Source: Chloroflexi bacterium UBA4733 (GTDB lineage: Bacteria > Chloroflexota > UBA4733). From it: DNA of 25,118 nt. Positions 13,905 to 21,661 of the stretch are shown here, piece after piece. The translations under genes and the position numbers were made by a program. The stretch lies in assembly GCA_002404055.1 (NCBI GenBank), contig DHIZ01000069.1, positions 1-25,118 of the forward strand, given 5' to 3'. How positions within the stretch are numbered: the stretch's first letter is position 1; the number at the start of each line of letters is the position of its first letter. The notes beneath the pieces are model-generated. The model was not told the origin of the DNA. It made no database searches and was given only the letters and a program-made list of their open reading frames with translations.

Positions 13905-15991
13905 GCGACCTGCAAGACTCGGAACGAGCGCCGGTGCTGGCCGTGGCAGGCGGCGCCGGCGCGATGGGTTCGCTCTTCGCGGAGTTGTTGCTGCCACACG
14001 TCAACGTGTGTTTGCTGGTCGATCGGTTTGCTACCAGTAGCGGCGGCGCCACCGGCGTTGCGCTGGCGCCCCTGGCGGAACGACTCGGTGCAGTAATGGT
14101 CCGCCAAGGCTTCGATGTTCGGCTGGTTGCCGGTGGTCGGCAGCCTGAAGGAAAACCGCCCCTGACTGGGCGGGAAGTCCGCGCCGCGCCGGCCTGGCTG
14201 CTGGCCCGGCTGCCGAGTGCAGGAACACCCTGGCCCACAGGCGGCGACCTTGACGGCGACGTCGCTGCCGTGGTGCAGCGCCTGCAGCGGTTCCACGACA
14301 TCAGCAAACTGGTGGGCCTCCTGACACCGGAGGACGCCGCGTCCGCGTCGTCCCTCACGGACCTGTTGTTCGTTGCTACTCACTACGGTGACGATCAACA
14401 GTTCGCCAGTATCCTGGCGCCCTACGTTGCAGGGATTCGCCCCGGAAGCCTGGTGGCGGACCTCCTGTCCATCAAAGAAGCGCCTGTCCGCGCGCTCTGT
14501 CACCTCTTTCGCCCGGACGTTGGCGTGCTGGGCACGCACCCGCTCTTCGGTAGGATGCCCGTTGATGTCACCGGCCTCGTCGTTGCCACGGTGGAGGCGT
14601 CCGACGGCCGTCCTCAGGTACCCTGGCAGCAGTGGCTGCTTTCCCGGCTGGCCAACCTTGGCATGCTTATCACACCAACCGGCGGCGGCGAGCACGACGC
14701 CGCCATGAGTTACGTTCAGGCCCTCACCCATTTCACGTTGCTCTGCTTCGCCTACACCTTCGTGCGCGCCAATCAGGATCCCACGCTGCTCCTGCCCTAT
14801 CGCACACCTGTCTTCGAGCCCCTGTTGTACCTCGCCGCCCGCGTCGCTTCCCTCGCCCAACATTCGCCGGAGGTCTACCGCTCCATTCAGGCCGAATGCA
14901 CCCGCCCCGAAGTCCGCCGCCTCTTCGTCGCGACAGCACAGGAGCTGTTAGCGGCGATCGAGGCGGACGGGGACGCGGGGAAGGGGGGACGAGGGGATGA
15001 GGAAAGTCCGGCTTCTGGTCCAGCAGCCCCCTCCCTTGTTCCCCTCATCCCTTCATCTCCTCATCCCCTCGTCCCCCCTTCCTCTCACCTCACCAACATC
15101 TTCCAAACCATCGGCGCTCCTTGGACCCCCTCCTACCATCGGGACGCGGAACCGTTTGAGCAAATGGTGGCGATGAGCAGCGTGTTGACAGAGCCCATCA
15201 ACGGGCTTCGCCACACGCTGTTGCGCAGCGCCGGACAGGTGAAGGGTATCCGCAACGTGCGGACGGGTGCCGTGACGCTGGGGGCGGTCTACGTTGATCC
15301 CCTGCACCACGACCGGGTGGACCTGGCCTCACGGTTGCGCTACCAGCGCTTCAACCCCACGTCCGGCACGCTGGAGGGAACCGGCGGGAACACGCTACGT
15401 GGGGTACCAGCGGCCGACCGGCGGCGCATCGAGGCGACGCTCGGTTCCCTACCCCTGGCTCAGGTTCAACTGCTCTCCGACGCCGACATGTTGGCGTGGC
15501 TTGATGCCAATAGTGGCCCACGGTCGGGACCCGACGATTATCGCGGCGTGCCTGACCCGGCCGCGGGCGCTGCGCGGCCACAGCGCTGGCGCTACGTCGG
15601 CAAAGCCCATTTCGATCTGTCGTTGGCAGTGCCTGACTGGTTTGACAACGACTGTCTGACGCGGCTCCTGGTCGGGCGACGGCGCGGTTCCGGCATCGTT
15701 ACCGTCGCCAACCTTACTGCTCAGGACGCCTCCGGGTTGGCCATAGATCCCGGCCTCCGTGCGGCCACCGTGCGCTTGGCCACCGTATTGCCCCCGCAAG
15801 ATGTGCTGGTGTTACGGGCCGATGTTGAGCAGCCGTCACCCGGCAGTTCAGCGCAGCGCTCAACCAACATTCGGCGCGAGGAAGACCGGCGTTTTGCCAC
15901 GGCAATAGCCCAGCGCCAGGGCGAACTGCGCCAAATGGCGCATGATTGGCTGCTCGCACACGGCTGCGCTGCGTTGCACCGGCGACAGTGA
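13901..15991 (+). CDS. TyrA-like (prephenate/arogenate dehydrogenase-type) protein with large unknown C-terminal region
   Basis: Residues about 11-350 resemble TyrA: an NAD(P)-binding 'GGAGAMGSLFAELL', the strand 'DLLFVATHYGDD', 'VADLLSIKEAPVRAL', 'LGTHPLFGRMPVD' with H213, and 'GGEHDAAMSYVQALTHFTLL' with H265. TyrA makes hydroxyphenylpyruvate or tyrosine from prephenate or arogenate. The distance between the first two Rossmann blocks is about 140 residues, roughly twice the usual, so there is an insertion near 45-140. Residues about 352-395 are a Pro/Ser/Gly linker encoded by a palindromic DNA element. Residues about 396-696 form a second region I cannot assign, including 'FQTIGAPWTPSYHRDAEPFE' and 'YVGKAHFDLSLAVPDWFDND'. 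At 696 residues it is over twice normal TyrA length. The GTG start overlaps the EF-G-like stop (GTGA), suggesting coupling. Confidence 0.75.
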   Translation: MSDLQDSERAPVLAVAGGAGAMGSLFAELLLPHVNVCLLVDRFATSSGGATGVALAPLAERLGAVMVRQGFDVRLVAGGRQPEGKPPLTGREVRAAPAWLLARLPSAGTPWPTGGDLDGDVAAVVQRLQRFHDISKLVGLLTPEDAASASSLTDLLFVATHYGDDQQFASILAPYVAGIRPGSLVADLLSIKEAPVRALCHLFRPDVGVLGTHPLFGRMPVDVTGLVVATVEASDGRPQVPWQQWLLSRLANLGMLITPTGGGEHDAAMSYVQALTHFTLLCFAYTFVRANQDPTLLLPYRTPVFEPLLYLAARVASLAQHSPEVYRSIQAECTRPEVRRLFVATAQELLAAIEADGDAGKGGRGDEESPASGPAAPSLVPLIPSSPHPLVPPSSHLTNIFQTIGAPWTPSYHRDAEPFEQMVAMSSVLTEPINGLRHTLLRSAGQVKGIRNVRTGAVTLGAVYVDPLHHDRVDLASRLRYQRFNPTSGTLEGTGGNTLRGVPAADRRRIEATLGSLPLAQVQLLSDADMLAWLDANSGPRSGPDDYRGVPDPAAGAARPQRWRYVGKAHFDLSLAVPDWFDNDCLTRLLVGRRRGSGIVTVANLTAQDASGLAIDPGLRAATVRLATVLPPQDVLVLRADVEQPSPGSSAQRSTNIRREEDRRFATAIAQRQGELRQMAHDWLLAHGCAALHRRQ
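14979..15082. repeat. palindromic element inserted in frame inside a coding gene
   Basis: Two 25-base arms (14979-15003 and 15058-15082) are perfect inverted copies around a 54-base spacer. The arms are purine-rich on one side (…GGGGGGACGAGGGGATGAGG…) and pyrimidine-rich on the other, and the spacer's right half holds further CCCCTCATCCC-like copies. The element lies in the linker between the TyrA-like half and the C-terminal half and is translated as low-complexity GGRGDEES… and PLIPSSPHPLVPPS. The reading frame is kept across it. It resembles other in-frame palindromic elements in kind, such as the Rickettsia ones, not in sequence. Confidence 0.85.
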
Positions 15992-16066
15992 CGGGGCTGT
16001 GCGACGTCATTCCCGGCTACGAGTGCGATCGCCCGCAAGCGAGCACCCGCCTTCGACTGCTCTATT

Positions 16067-16113
16067 AGTCCGCGCAGGCGGACTTCGCTTGGTGTAGCCG
16101 CGACTTCAGTCGC
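16067..16113. repeat. double-hairpin palindromic repeat / bidirectional terminator
   Basis: The 152-base gap between two convergent genes holds two hairpins. AGTCCGC (16067-16073) pairs with GCGGACT (16078-16084) around GCAG. GCGACT (16100-16105) pairs with AGTCGC (16108-16113). The second hairpin, with its flanking CCGGGG, shares the GCGACTnnnGTCGC core with the repeat cluster at 24.37-24.51 kb, so it looks like one family of dispersed palindromes. Its place between convergent stops suits a terminator role. Confidence 0.5.
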
Positions 16114-16143
16114 CGGGGCACGTCGCCGTGGTCGGTACGCTCG

Positions 16144-16893
16144 CTACGGCAAGGTCAGCAAACGCGGCCCATCTTCCGTGATGGCAACCGTGTGCTCAAA
16201 CTGAGCGGAGAGGCTACCGTCGCTCGTGATCACGGTCCACTTGTCGTCCAGCAGGCGGGTGTCAGGCTTGCCGGCGTTGACCATCGGTTCGATCGTCAGC
16301 ACCATCCCACGCCGCAACACCGGCCCCTTATCGGACGAGCCATAATGGAACACCTGCGGGTCTTCGTGGAGATGGCGCCCCACGCCGTGACCGCAATACT
16401 GCCGCACGACGGAGAAACCCTGCCCTTCGACGTAGGGCTGGATGGCCGCGCCGATATCGCTGAGGTGTCGTCCGCTCCTGGCCTGCTCAATGCCAATCCG
16501 CAAGGCGGCCTGGCAGACATCCAGCAGGCGCTGGGCCTCCGCCGAGATTTTCCCCACGGGATAGGACATGGCGGCGTCACCGTGCAGTCCGCGATAGTTG
16601 GCCCCGATGTCGATGGTGATAATGTCACCCTCTTGCAGGCGCTGCGATCCGGGTATGCCGTGGACGACCTGATCGTTGACCGCGACACAGATACTGGCCG
16701 GGAAGGCGTTGTACCCTTTGAACGAGGGCTTGGCATTGTGCCGGCGTATGAAGGCATCGGCTTTGGCGTCGAGGTCCGCCGTCGTCACGCCCGGCTTGAT
16801 CAGGTCTCGCATCATGATCAGCGTGTTGGCGACGATGCGGCCGGCTTCGCGCATGGTCGCCATCTCCGAGGGAGTCTTTAAAATGATCGCCAT
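16144..16893 (-). CDS. map: type I methionine aminopeptidase
   Basis: The enzyme removes the initiator methionine from nascent proteins in the cytosol. All dinuclear-metal ligands are visible: D95 and D106 in 'TIDIGANYRGLHGDAAMSY', H169 in 'CGHGVGRHLHEDP', E202 in 'LTIEPMVNAG' and E233 in 'QFEHTVAITE'; H78 in 'VVHGIPGS' is the substrate-contacting histidine. At 249 residues it is a standard type Ia enzyme. The ATG at 16893 lies 9 bases after the stop of the small membrane-protein gene, and there is no obvious ribosome binding site of its own, so it is probably translated by coupling. In many genomes map sits with secY/adk; here it does not. Confidence 0.96.
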   Translation of the reverse strand: MAIILKTPSEMATMREAGRIVANTLIMMRDLIKPGVTTADLDAKADAFIRRHNAKPSFKGYNAFPASICVAVNDQVVHGIPGSQRLQEGDIITIDIGANYRGLHGDAAMSYPVGKISAEAQRLLDVCQAALRIGIEQARSGRHLSDIGAAIQPYVEGQGFSVVRQYCGHGVGRHLHEDPQVFHYGSSDKGPVLRRGMVLTIEPMVNAGKPDTRLLDDKWTVITSDGSLSAQFEHTVAITEDGPRLLTLP

Positions 16894-16902
16894 AGTGAGA
16901 AA

Positions 16903-17145
16903 TTATGCCTTCAATCCAGCGGCCAGAAACGCCCCGATGGCGCCAAGCGTCAGGACCACCGCCAGATAGGCGAAGCCGGGGCTGGCCGTCGGGCCGAACA
17001 CAAACTGCGCAACGGCGGCGGCAAGGAGCAGGACGACAGCGAAGGCGAGCGGCAAAGACTCAGCCCCAGGGTGAGGTAAGGTGCTCAGACGCCGATTATG
17101 CTCGGGGGGACGCACATTGACTGATGAAGTTTCCATTACGAACAT
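16903..17145 (-). CDS. small membrane protein with two transmembrane helices
   Basis: This 80-residue protein has a polar N-terminus (about 30 residues with 'RPPEHNRRLSTLPHPGAE') and two hydrophobic segments: 'LAFAVVLLLAAAVAQFVFG' (about 33-51) and 'GFAYLAVVLTLGAIGAFLAAG' (about 57-77), joined by a short 'PTASP' turn. I do not recognise a family. It lies 9 bases ahead of map on the same strand and is probably cotranscribed with it. ATG 17145 has GGGGT just upstream; ATG 17136 is an alternative. A weak TTGGAC-16-TACTAT pair ending at 17144 would place the transcription start at the second ATG, which would make a leaderless message. Confidence 0.65.
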   Translation of the reverse strand: MFVMETSSVNVRPPEHNRRLSTLPHPGAESLPLAFAVVLLLAAAVAQFVFGPTASPGFAYLAVVLTLGAIGAFLAAGLKA

Positions 17146-17243
17146 AGTACCCCATGTCGCCGGTTGTCCAATCCAGGCTGGGCGAAAGGGGCGTCAGGTA
17201 TACCCGGCGTGCGCGGCGGGTTGCTTCAGGTCGCCGCGTTCGG

Positions 17244-17274
17244 TTGTCATGCATCGGTCGTTACACCGTACACT
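17244..17274 (+). promoter_or_regulatory. possible promoter for the Uma2 gene
   Basis: TTGTCA (17244-17249) and TACACT (17269-17274) are 19 bases apart, longer than ideal. The same TACACT -10 recurs in front of two other genes in the window (21712 and 24560). The leader to the ATG at 17322 would be about 40 bases. Confidence 0.3.
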
Positions 17275-17321
17275 GGCGACACTGGCCCGCGCTTTGGCGA
17301 AACGGCAAAGGAACATAGGTG

Positions 17322-17897
17322 ATGGCAGCAATAGCGAGCAAGCGTTACACTATCGACGACATATCCCAGTTCCCCGACGACGGTCGGCTCCGCGAACTGG
17401 TCGACGGGCAGATCGTGGAGTGGGATGTGGCGGACCTCCGGCATGGACTCGTGATAAACGCTCTGGCTTACGTCCTGAACATGTTCGTGCGTCCGCGTCG
17501 CCTTGGCTCTGTCGCCCTTGCGGATGCCCTGGTGCGCATTCTCGGGAGCCGCTTCGATGCCCGCGGCGGCGACATCGCCTTTTTTGCCCGTGGCCGCTTG
17601 CCAAAGGATCAACACGCCCCGGCAACCGATGTTGTGCCCGACCTGGTTATCGAAGTCCTTTCCCCTTCTGATCGTGCCGGCGAGGTGCAGGAGAAGGTTC
17701 GGGATTGGCTACGCGCCGGCGTAAGGTTGCTCTGGTATGTCGATCCAGACAGCGGCGTAACCACCGTCTACCGCGGCAACACAGGGATGATCGTGGGACC
17801 GGATGAGTCGCTCAGCGGCGACGACATTCTGCCAGGCTTCACGCTGCGCATGCGCGACATCCTCGACGACCTGCACAGTGAGGAGGCGCCCCTCTGA
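17322..17897 (+). CDS. Uma2-family (DUF820) endonuclease-like protein
   Basis: Uma2 proteins have a PD-(D/E)XK restriction-endonuclease fold and are abundant, often in many copies, in Chloroflexota and Cyanobacteria; their function is not established. Typical blocks: 'YTIDDISQFPDDGRLRELVD', 'GGDIAFFARGRLP' with D84, 'PDLVIEVLSPSDRAGEVQEK' with D107, E111 and K125 as the likely active-site set, 'LRAGVRLLWYVDPDSG', and a C-terminal 'LSGDDILPGFTLRMRDIL'. At 191 residues it is complete. The ATG at 17322 has AAAGGA 9 bases upstream; an adjacent GTG at 17319 is possible. The 3' end overlaps, on the opposite strand, a short open frame that starts behind an SOS-type promoter. Confidence 0.88.
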   Translation: MAAIASKRYTIDDISQFPDDGRLRELVDGQIVEWDVADLRHGLVINALAYVLNMFVRPRRLGSVALADALVRILGSRFDARGGDIAFFARGRLPKDQHAPATDVVPDLVIEVLSPSDRAGEVQEKVRDWLRAGVRLLWYVDPDSGVTTVYRGNTGMIVGPDESLSGDDILPGFTLRMRDILDDLHSEEAPL

Positions 17898-18043
17898 CGC
17901 CAAGCCGTGCTGCGGTACCACAACTGTGCCTCTGGCAAAGGCCAATGCAGTCGCGTCCGACTGGCTGGCGTGCCCCCCTGCGTCGCGGTCTGCAGCTCCG
18001 GCACCGCGTCGGCGATCGGTACCCCATCCATCACGGCTGTCAC
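17768..18043 (-). pseudogene. 5' remnant of a probable SOS-regulated gene, or small SOS ORF
   Basis: A GTG at 18043 has an excellent ribosome binding site (GGGAGGAG, spacing 5) and lies behind an SOS-type promoter at 18081-18109. The frame begins VTAVMDGVPIADAVPELQTA and reads 91 codons. Its last 45 or so codons are simply the antisense of the Uma2 3' end and end in Ser/Arg/Pro-rich noise, while the first 45 look protein-like. I infer that the original gene lost everything beyond its N-terminus when its downstream part was deleted or replaced. I cannot name the gene. A genuine short SOS-induced peptide is the alternative. Confidence 0.35.
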
Positions 18044-18080
18044 ACCTACTCCTCCCGCGATTTGCGTCCTGCCAACGCGT

Positions 18081-18109
18081 AGAATAGGACATTTGTTCGA
18101 TTATTACAA
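18081..18109 (-). promoter_or_regulatory. SOS-type promoter with LexA box in the spacer
   Basis: On the minus strand TTGTAA (18104-18109) and TATTCT (18081-18086) are exactly 17 bases apart. The spacer contains GAACAAATGTCC (18087-18098), which matches the GAAC-N4-GTTC LexA operator of Gram-positive and Chloroflexota type with one mismatch. The box therefore overlaps the polymerase site, the usual arrangement for LexA repression. It drives the short frame starting at 18043. The AT-rich island stands out from its GC-rich surroundings. Confidence 0.55.
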
Positions 18110-18151
18110 GGTCCGGCGAACGGCGAAGGAGCGCGTTGCTATCGCCACCGC

Positions 18152-19225
18152 CTACGGCGTCTCGCCTCCCATGTCGCCCACCTGTACGCCCGTCGGCGAT
18201 AACAACCGCTCCACACCAAGGCCAGGCCCCGTCGGCAGCACGAGCTTACCACCCTCCACTGTTACCCCTTGATACGGATCATCACTCACCAGCAGGTTGC
18301 CATCGAGGTCGGCGTATTCGACCAGCGGCGTCAGATGGGCGGCGGCGGTAATGCCGACAGAACTCTCGATCATGCAGCCGATCATCACCTGCATGCCGTG
18401 CAAGTGGGCAGCCTGAATCTGCAGCAGCGCTGCACGCAGTCCGCCGCACTTGGCGAGCTTAACGACGATGCCGTCGACAGCGCCGCTGAGGCGGTGGACA
18501 TCGGCGGCAGTGACGCAACTCTCGTCGGCGAAGATCGGTAGCGGCGAGTGCTGGCGTAACCAGCGGAGATCGTCCGGGTCGCCCGGGGGCATGGGTTGCT
18601 CGACGAATTCTAGGTCAAACGCGGCCAGGCGCTCAATGGCCGCGGCCGCTGTGCGTGGCGTCGACCAGCCGGCATTAGCATCTACTCGAATGCGCGCTTC
18701 CGGGCGCACCGACCGGATGGCGCGCAGCCGCGCCACATCGTCGGCGGCGCCGACCTTCACCTTGAGGATGGGGTAGTTTGCCGCTGCCAGGGCCTTGCGC
18801 GCCATCTCTTCGGGGTCGGCGATGCCGATGGTGAACGATGTCTGTGGCGTGCGGGTCGCATCCAGACCGAATAACTGGTAGACCGGGATGCCCAGGCGCT
18901 GGCCGATCAGGTCGTGTAGCGCACACTCCACGGCGGCTTTTGCCGCAGGGTTGAGACGGATACGACTCTCCAGCGCCTCGGTGATGGTCTGCACTGCCAG
19001 GGGATCGTCGCCTAACAGGTCGCCGAATAGTTTGAGGCAGGCACGAACGGTGTCGCCGGTCTCGCCGTAAAAGCTCGAGGGAGCGGCTTCGCCGACACCA
19101 TCGAGCTCTCCGTCGGAGAGGTGCGCCAGCACCGGCCGGGCCACCGTCTGCACGCCGCGGCTGATGCGGAACGGCTCGCGCAAGTGCAGTTCGAGCGTCT
19201 CCTGTGTGAGCTGCAATGGCGTCAT
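18152..19225 (-). CDS. enolase-superfamily dipeptide epimerase / N-acetyl-D-glutamate racemase-like (DgcA-like)
   Basis: This enzyme of the muconate-lactonizing/dipeptide-epimerase subgroup abstracts an alpha proton using paired lysines. The acid-base pair is K155/K157 in 'PILKVKVG' and K256 in 'IVVKLAKCGG'; metal ligands are D182 ('RVDANAGW'), E209 ('EFVEQPMP') and D234 ('FADESC'). 'IGCMIESSVGITAAAHL' and 'YADLDGNLL' are typical of Ala-Glu epimerase relatives. The length is 357 residues. The start ATG overlaps the stop of the upstream DUF1611 gene (ATGA). That pairing matches the DgcN-DgcA system, where DgcA racemises N-acetyl-D-glutamate during D-glutamate use. A cell-wall L-Ala-D/L-Glu epimerase role in peptidoglycan recycling is the main alternative. 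Confidence 0.85.
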   Translation of the reverse strand: MTPLQLTQETLELHLREPFRISRGVQTVARPVLAHLSDGELDGVGEAAPSSFYGETGDTVRACLKLFGDLLGDDPLAVQTITEALESRIRLNPAAKAAVECALHDLIGQRLGIPVYQLFGLDATRTPQTSFTIGIADPEEMARKALAAANYPILKVKVGAADDVARLRAIRSVRPEARIRVDANAGWSTPRTAAAAIERLAAFDLEFVEQPMPPGDPDDLRWLRQHSPLPIFADESCVTAADVHRLSGAVDGIVVKLAKCGGLRAALLQIQAAHLHGMQVMIGCMIESSVGITAAAHLTPLVEYADLDGNLLVSDDPYQGVTVEGGKLVLPTGPGLGVERLLSPTGVQVGDMGGETP

Positions 19226-20292
19226 TCCTTGCTGGCCCCCTTCGGTGTTACCGCGCCGGCAACGGCGTCCAGAATTCCCGCCGGTCCGAAGCGCACCGGG
19301 TCGTCGGCAGTCAGGCCCGTCGAATCTTCGGCGTCGGCCAGCGCGCGGCGCGCCGCAGCTTCATCGAGGCCAAAGGTGTTGAGGACGATGGCGCAAACGG
19401 CTGCCGGCCGTACCCAGGCGGCCGCCGTTTCATAGACTCGAACGAGTTCCGCCAACGGCGGCACCGGAAGGTCGTAACCACGCACGAGCAGCCGGTCCGG
19501 CTTGTGGACCAGGATCATGGCATCAGGACGCGAGCCGTGGACCAGCGCCAGGGTGACTGGGGAATAGCCGGGATGGAGCAGCGACCCCTGACCCTCCACC
19601 CAGACCCAGTCATGCCCCGCTGTCGCGGCCAGCACCTGGCGCTCCACCGCGCCGGGCATGAAGTCACCAATGACGCGGTCCAACGGCACGCCATCGCCGG
19701 CGATGATGATGCCGGTCTGCCCGGTCGCTACGAACCTGGACGACCAGCCGCGGGCGCGGGCCGCCCGGTCCAGCTCCAGCGCCGCCGTCATCTTGCCGAC
19801 GCTGCAGTCGCTGCCCACGAACAGGATGATGTGACTGCCGGCGCGATGCGGCATCCAGGTGGCCACTGCCTCGTCTGGTGAGGGTACGCGGACGTCCCAG
19901 AGATCGGCGTCGTGTTGGCGGGCCAGGTCCACGAGTTCCAGATCATCACGCAGGAGGACATGCAGCCCGTTGATAATCGCGAGGCCGTGCGTAATGGCTG
20001 ACCGTAACTGCCAGCGCCACTCCTCCGGCATCCGTCCACCGCGCGGTGCGATGCCGATCAACAAGGCATCCGGCCGGAACGCCAGCGCAGCAGTGATGTC
20101 GCACACGACCGGAATGCCCCGGCCTGCTCCGATGATGTCCGCTACGTCCTGCCCGGCGTGCTCGCTATCGATGACCGCGACCACCTGACGCTGACCGTAA
20201 CGGATCACGCCGGTGCCGGTCTTGGCGGTGTCTGGGTCGAAGGCGCCTTCCGCGAGAATGCAAAGGCGCCGGGCCTGCCGGGCGAATTGCAC
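19222..20292 (-). CDS. DUF1611 P-loop protein, DgcN-like N-acetyltransferase candidate
   Basis: The 356-residue product has an N-terminal Rossmann-like domain ('KTGTGVIRYGQRQVVAVIDS', 'ALLIGIAPRGGRMPEEWRWQ') and a P-loop domain beginning 'IILFVGSDCSVGKMTAALEL', whose Walker A motif is G160-SDCSVGKMT-169; 'VWVEGQGSLLHPGYS' follows. This is the DUF1611 family. One member, DgcN, was shown in marine bacteria to acetylate D-glutamate, feeding DgcA. The GTG at 20292 has AGGAG with 5-base spacing, and its stop overlaps the epimerase start, so the two are coupled. It begins 1 base after the mutase stop. The assignment rests on family and pairing; other DUF1611 members may act on different amino acids. 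Confidence 0.82.
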   Translation of the reverse strand: MQFARQARRLCILAEGAFDPDTAKTGTGVIRYGQRQVVAVIDSEHAGQDVADIIGAGRGIPVVCDITAALAFRPDALLIGIAPRGGRMPEEWRWQLRSAITHGLAIINGLHVLLRDDLELVDLARQHDADLWDVRVPSPDEAVATWMPHRAGSHIILFVGSDCSVGKMTAALELDRAARARGWSSRFVATGQTGIIIAGDGVPLDRVIGDFMPGAVERQVLAATAGHDWVWVEGQGSLLHPGYSPVTLALVHGSRPDAMILVHKPDRLLVRGYDLPVPPLAELVRVYETAAAWVRPAAVCAIVLNTFGLDEAAARRALADAEDSTGLTADDPVRFGPAGILDAVAGAVTPKGASKE

Positions 20293-20293
20293 G

Positions 20294-21634
20294 CTAGCTC
20301 CTGATCACACCGAGCAGTTCGTCGCGTTTCTGCTCCATGAGGCTACAGGAGTTCGCCTCGACGTTCAGGCGCAGCAACGGCTCGGTGTTGGAGGCGCGCA
20401 CGTTGAACCACCACTGTTCGTACTGCACGGTGATGCCGTCCAGGTGGTCGATTGCGCCGTCGACGTAGCGCTGTTGCAGTTCCGCCAGCTTGGCCGGGAT
20501 GTCCTTGACGTGCGAGTTGAGTTCGCCGCTGCGGCAACGGCGGTCCAGGGCTGCAGCGACCTCGGAGAGCGCCTTGTTCTCCACAGAGAGGATTTCCAGG
20601 CAGACAAGCAGGCTGATCACGCCCGAATCCGCAAAATAGAAGTCGCGGTAGTAGAAGTGGCCGGAGTGTTCACCGCCGAAGATGGCGTTCTCGGCGCGCA
20701 TCTGGGCCTTGATGAAGGAGTGGCCCACGCGCGTGCGCACGGCGCGGCCGCCTTCCCGTTCGATCAACTCCGGCACGCTGCGCGAGCAGATCAGGTTGTA
20801 CAGGATAGTCGCGCCGGGGTTCTTGCGCAGCAGGCTGCGGGCGACAAGCAGCACGACGATGCTGCCGTCCATCAGGTTGCCCTTTTCGTCCACCAGGAAC
20901 ATGCGGTCGGCGTCACCATCGAAGGCAGCGCCGAGGTCGGCCTCGTGTTCCAGCACGGCGCGCTGCAGGTCAACCATGTTCTGTGGCTCGATCGGGCTCG
21001 CCGGGTGGTGGGGAAAGTGGCCGTCCAGTTCGAAGTAGAGGGGAATGATCTCGACAGGCAGCCCCTTGAACACTGCCGGGATGATCATGCCGGCCATGCC
21101 GTTGCCGGCATCCACGACCACGCGCAGCGGCTTCAGGTCGCCCTTCTGGACGAAGGTATGCATGCGCTCGATATAGCCGGCAAAGGGATCGACCTTCGTG
21201 ACCTTGCCTTTGGTCCGACCGTCCGGGATCGTGTTGCCGATCACCATGTCGCGCACCTGGTTCAGCCCTGTCTGGCTGCTGACCGGCACTGCATCCTTCA
21301 GGCAGAACTTCAGGCCGTTGTAATTGCCGGGATTGTGGGAGGCGGTGATCATCACGCCGGACTGGTAGCCGTAGTGACCCACGGCAAAGTACAGTTCGTC
21401 CGAACTGGTCATGCCCAGATCGACAGCCTCGGCGCCCTGGTCAACAACGCCGCGAATCACTGCTGCCGCGATGGAGGGTGACGAGAGCCGCATGTCGCGG
21501 CCGACCGCGACCTGGGTCACAGCCAACTGGGCGACGAAGGCGCGCGCCACTGCATAGGCCCCGTCGTCGTTCAGTTGGTCAGGATAGGTTCCGCGGACAT
21601 CGTACTCCTTAAAGATCGCCGGACTGCTTGCCAT
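20294..21634 (-). CDS. phosphomannomutase/phosphoglucomutase
   Basis: This alpha-D-phosphohexomutase interconverts hexose 1- and 6-phosphates for polysaccharide and lipopolysaccharide precursors. The phosphoserine loop is 'ITASHNPGNYNGLK' with S99; the metal loop is D239-GDAD-R244; the sugar loop is 'FGGEHSGHFYYRDFYFADSG' (GEHSGH at 321-326); and the phosphate-binding loop is 'VRASNTEPLLRLNVEA'. The 446-residue length and 'IFKEYDVRGTYPDQL' opening match the bifunctional PMM/PGM group (AlgC/ManB). The ATG at 21634 has GAGGG 8 bases upstream. It is the first gene of a three-gene minus-strand operon with the DUF1611 and epimerase genes; there is no clear metabolic link unless the operon serves cell-envelope turnover. 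Confidence 0.93.
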   Translation of the reverse strand: MASSPAIFKEYDVRGTYPDQLNDDGAYAVARAFVAQLAVTQVAVGRDMRLSSPSIAAAVIRGVVDQGAEAVDLGMTSSDELYFAVGHYGYQSGVMITASHNPGNYNGLKFCLKDAVPVSSQTGLNQVRDMVIGNTIPDGRTKGKVTKVDPFAGYIERMHTFVQKGDLKPLRVVVDAGNGMAGMIIPAVFKGLPVEIIPLYFELDGHFPHHPASPIEPQNMVDLQRAVLEHEADLGAAFDGDADRMFLVDEKGNLMDGSIVVLLVARSLLRKNPGATILYNLICSRSVPELIEREGGRAVRTRVGHSFIKAQMRAENAIFGGEHSGHFYYRDFYFADSGVISLLVCLEILSVENKALSEVAAALDRRCRSGELNSHVKDIPAKLAELQQRYVDGAIDHLDGITVQYEQWWFNVRASNTEPLLRLNVEANSCSLMEQKRDELLGVIRS

Positions 21635-21661
21635 GTGCCAAACCCTCCCATTCGTTGCTCG

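Noticed and set aside
12630..13997. A 455-codon open frame on the minus strand
   Set aside because: It is antisense to the EF-G-like gene and rich in His/Arg/Val as expected of shadow frames.
20213..21481. A 422-codon open frame on the plus strand
   Set aside because: It lies wholly antisense to the phosphohexomutase, which has all four catalytic loops; the open frame is a by-product of GC-rich codon usage.
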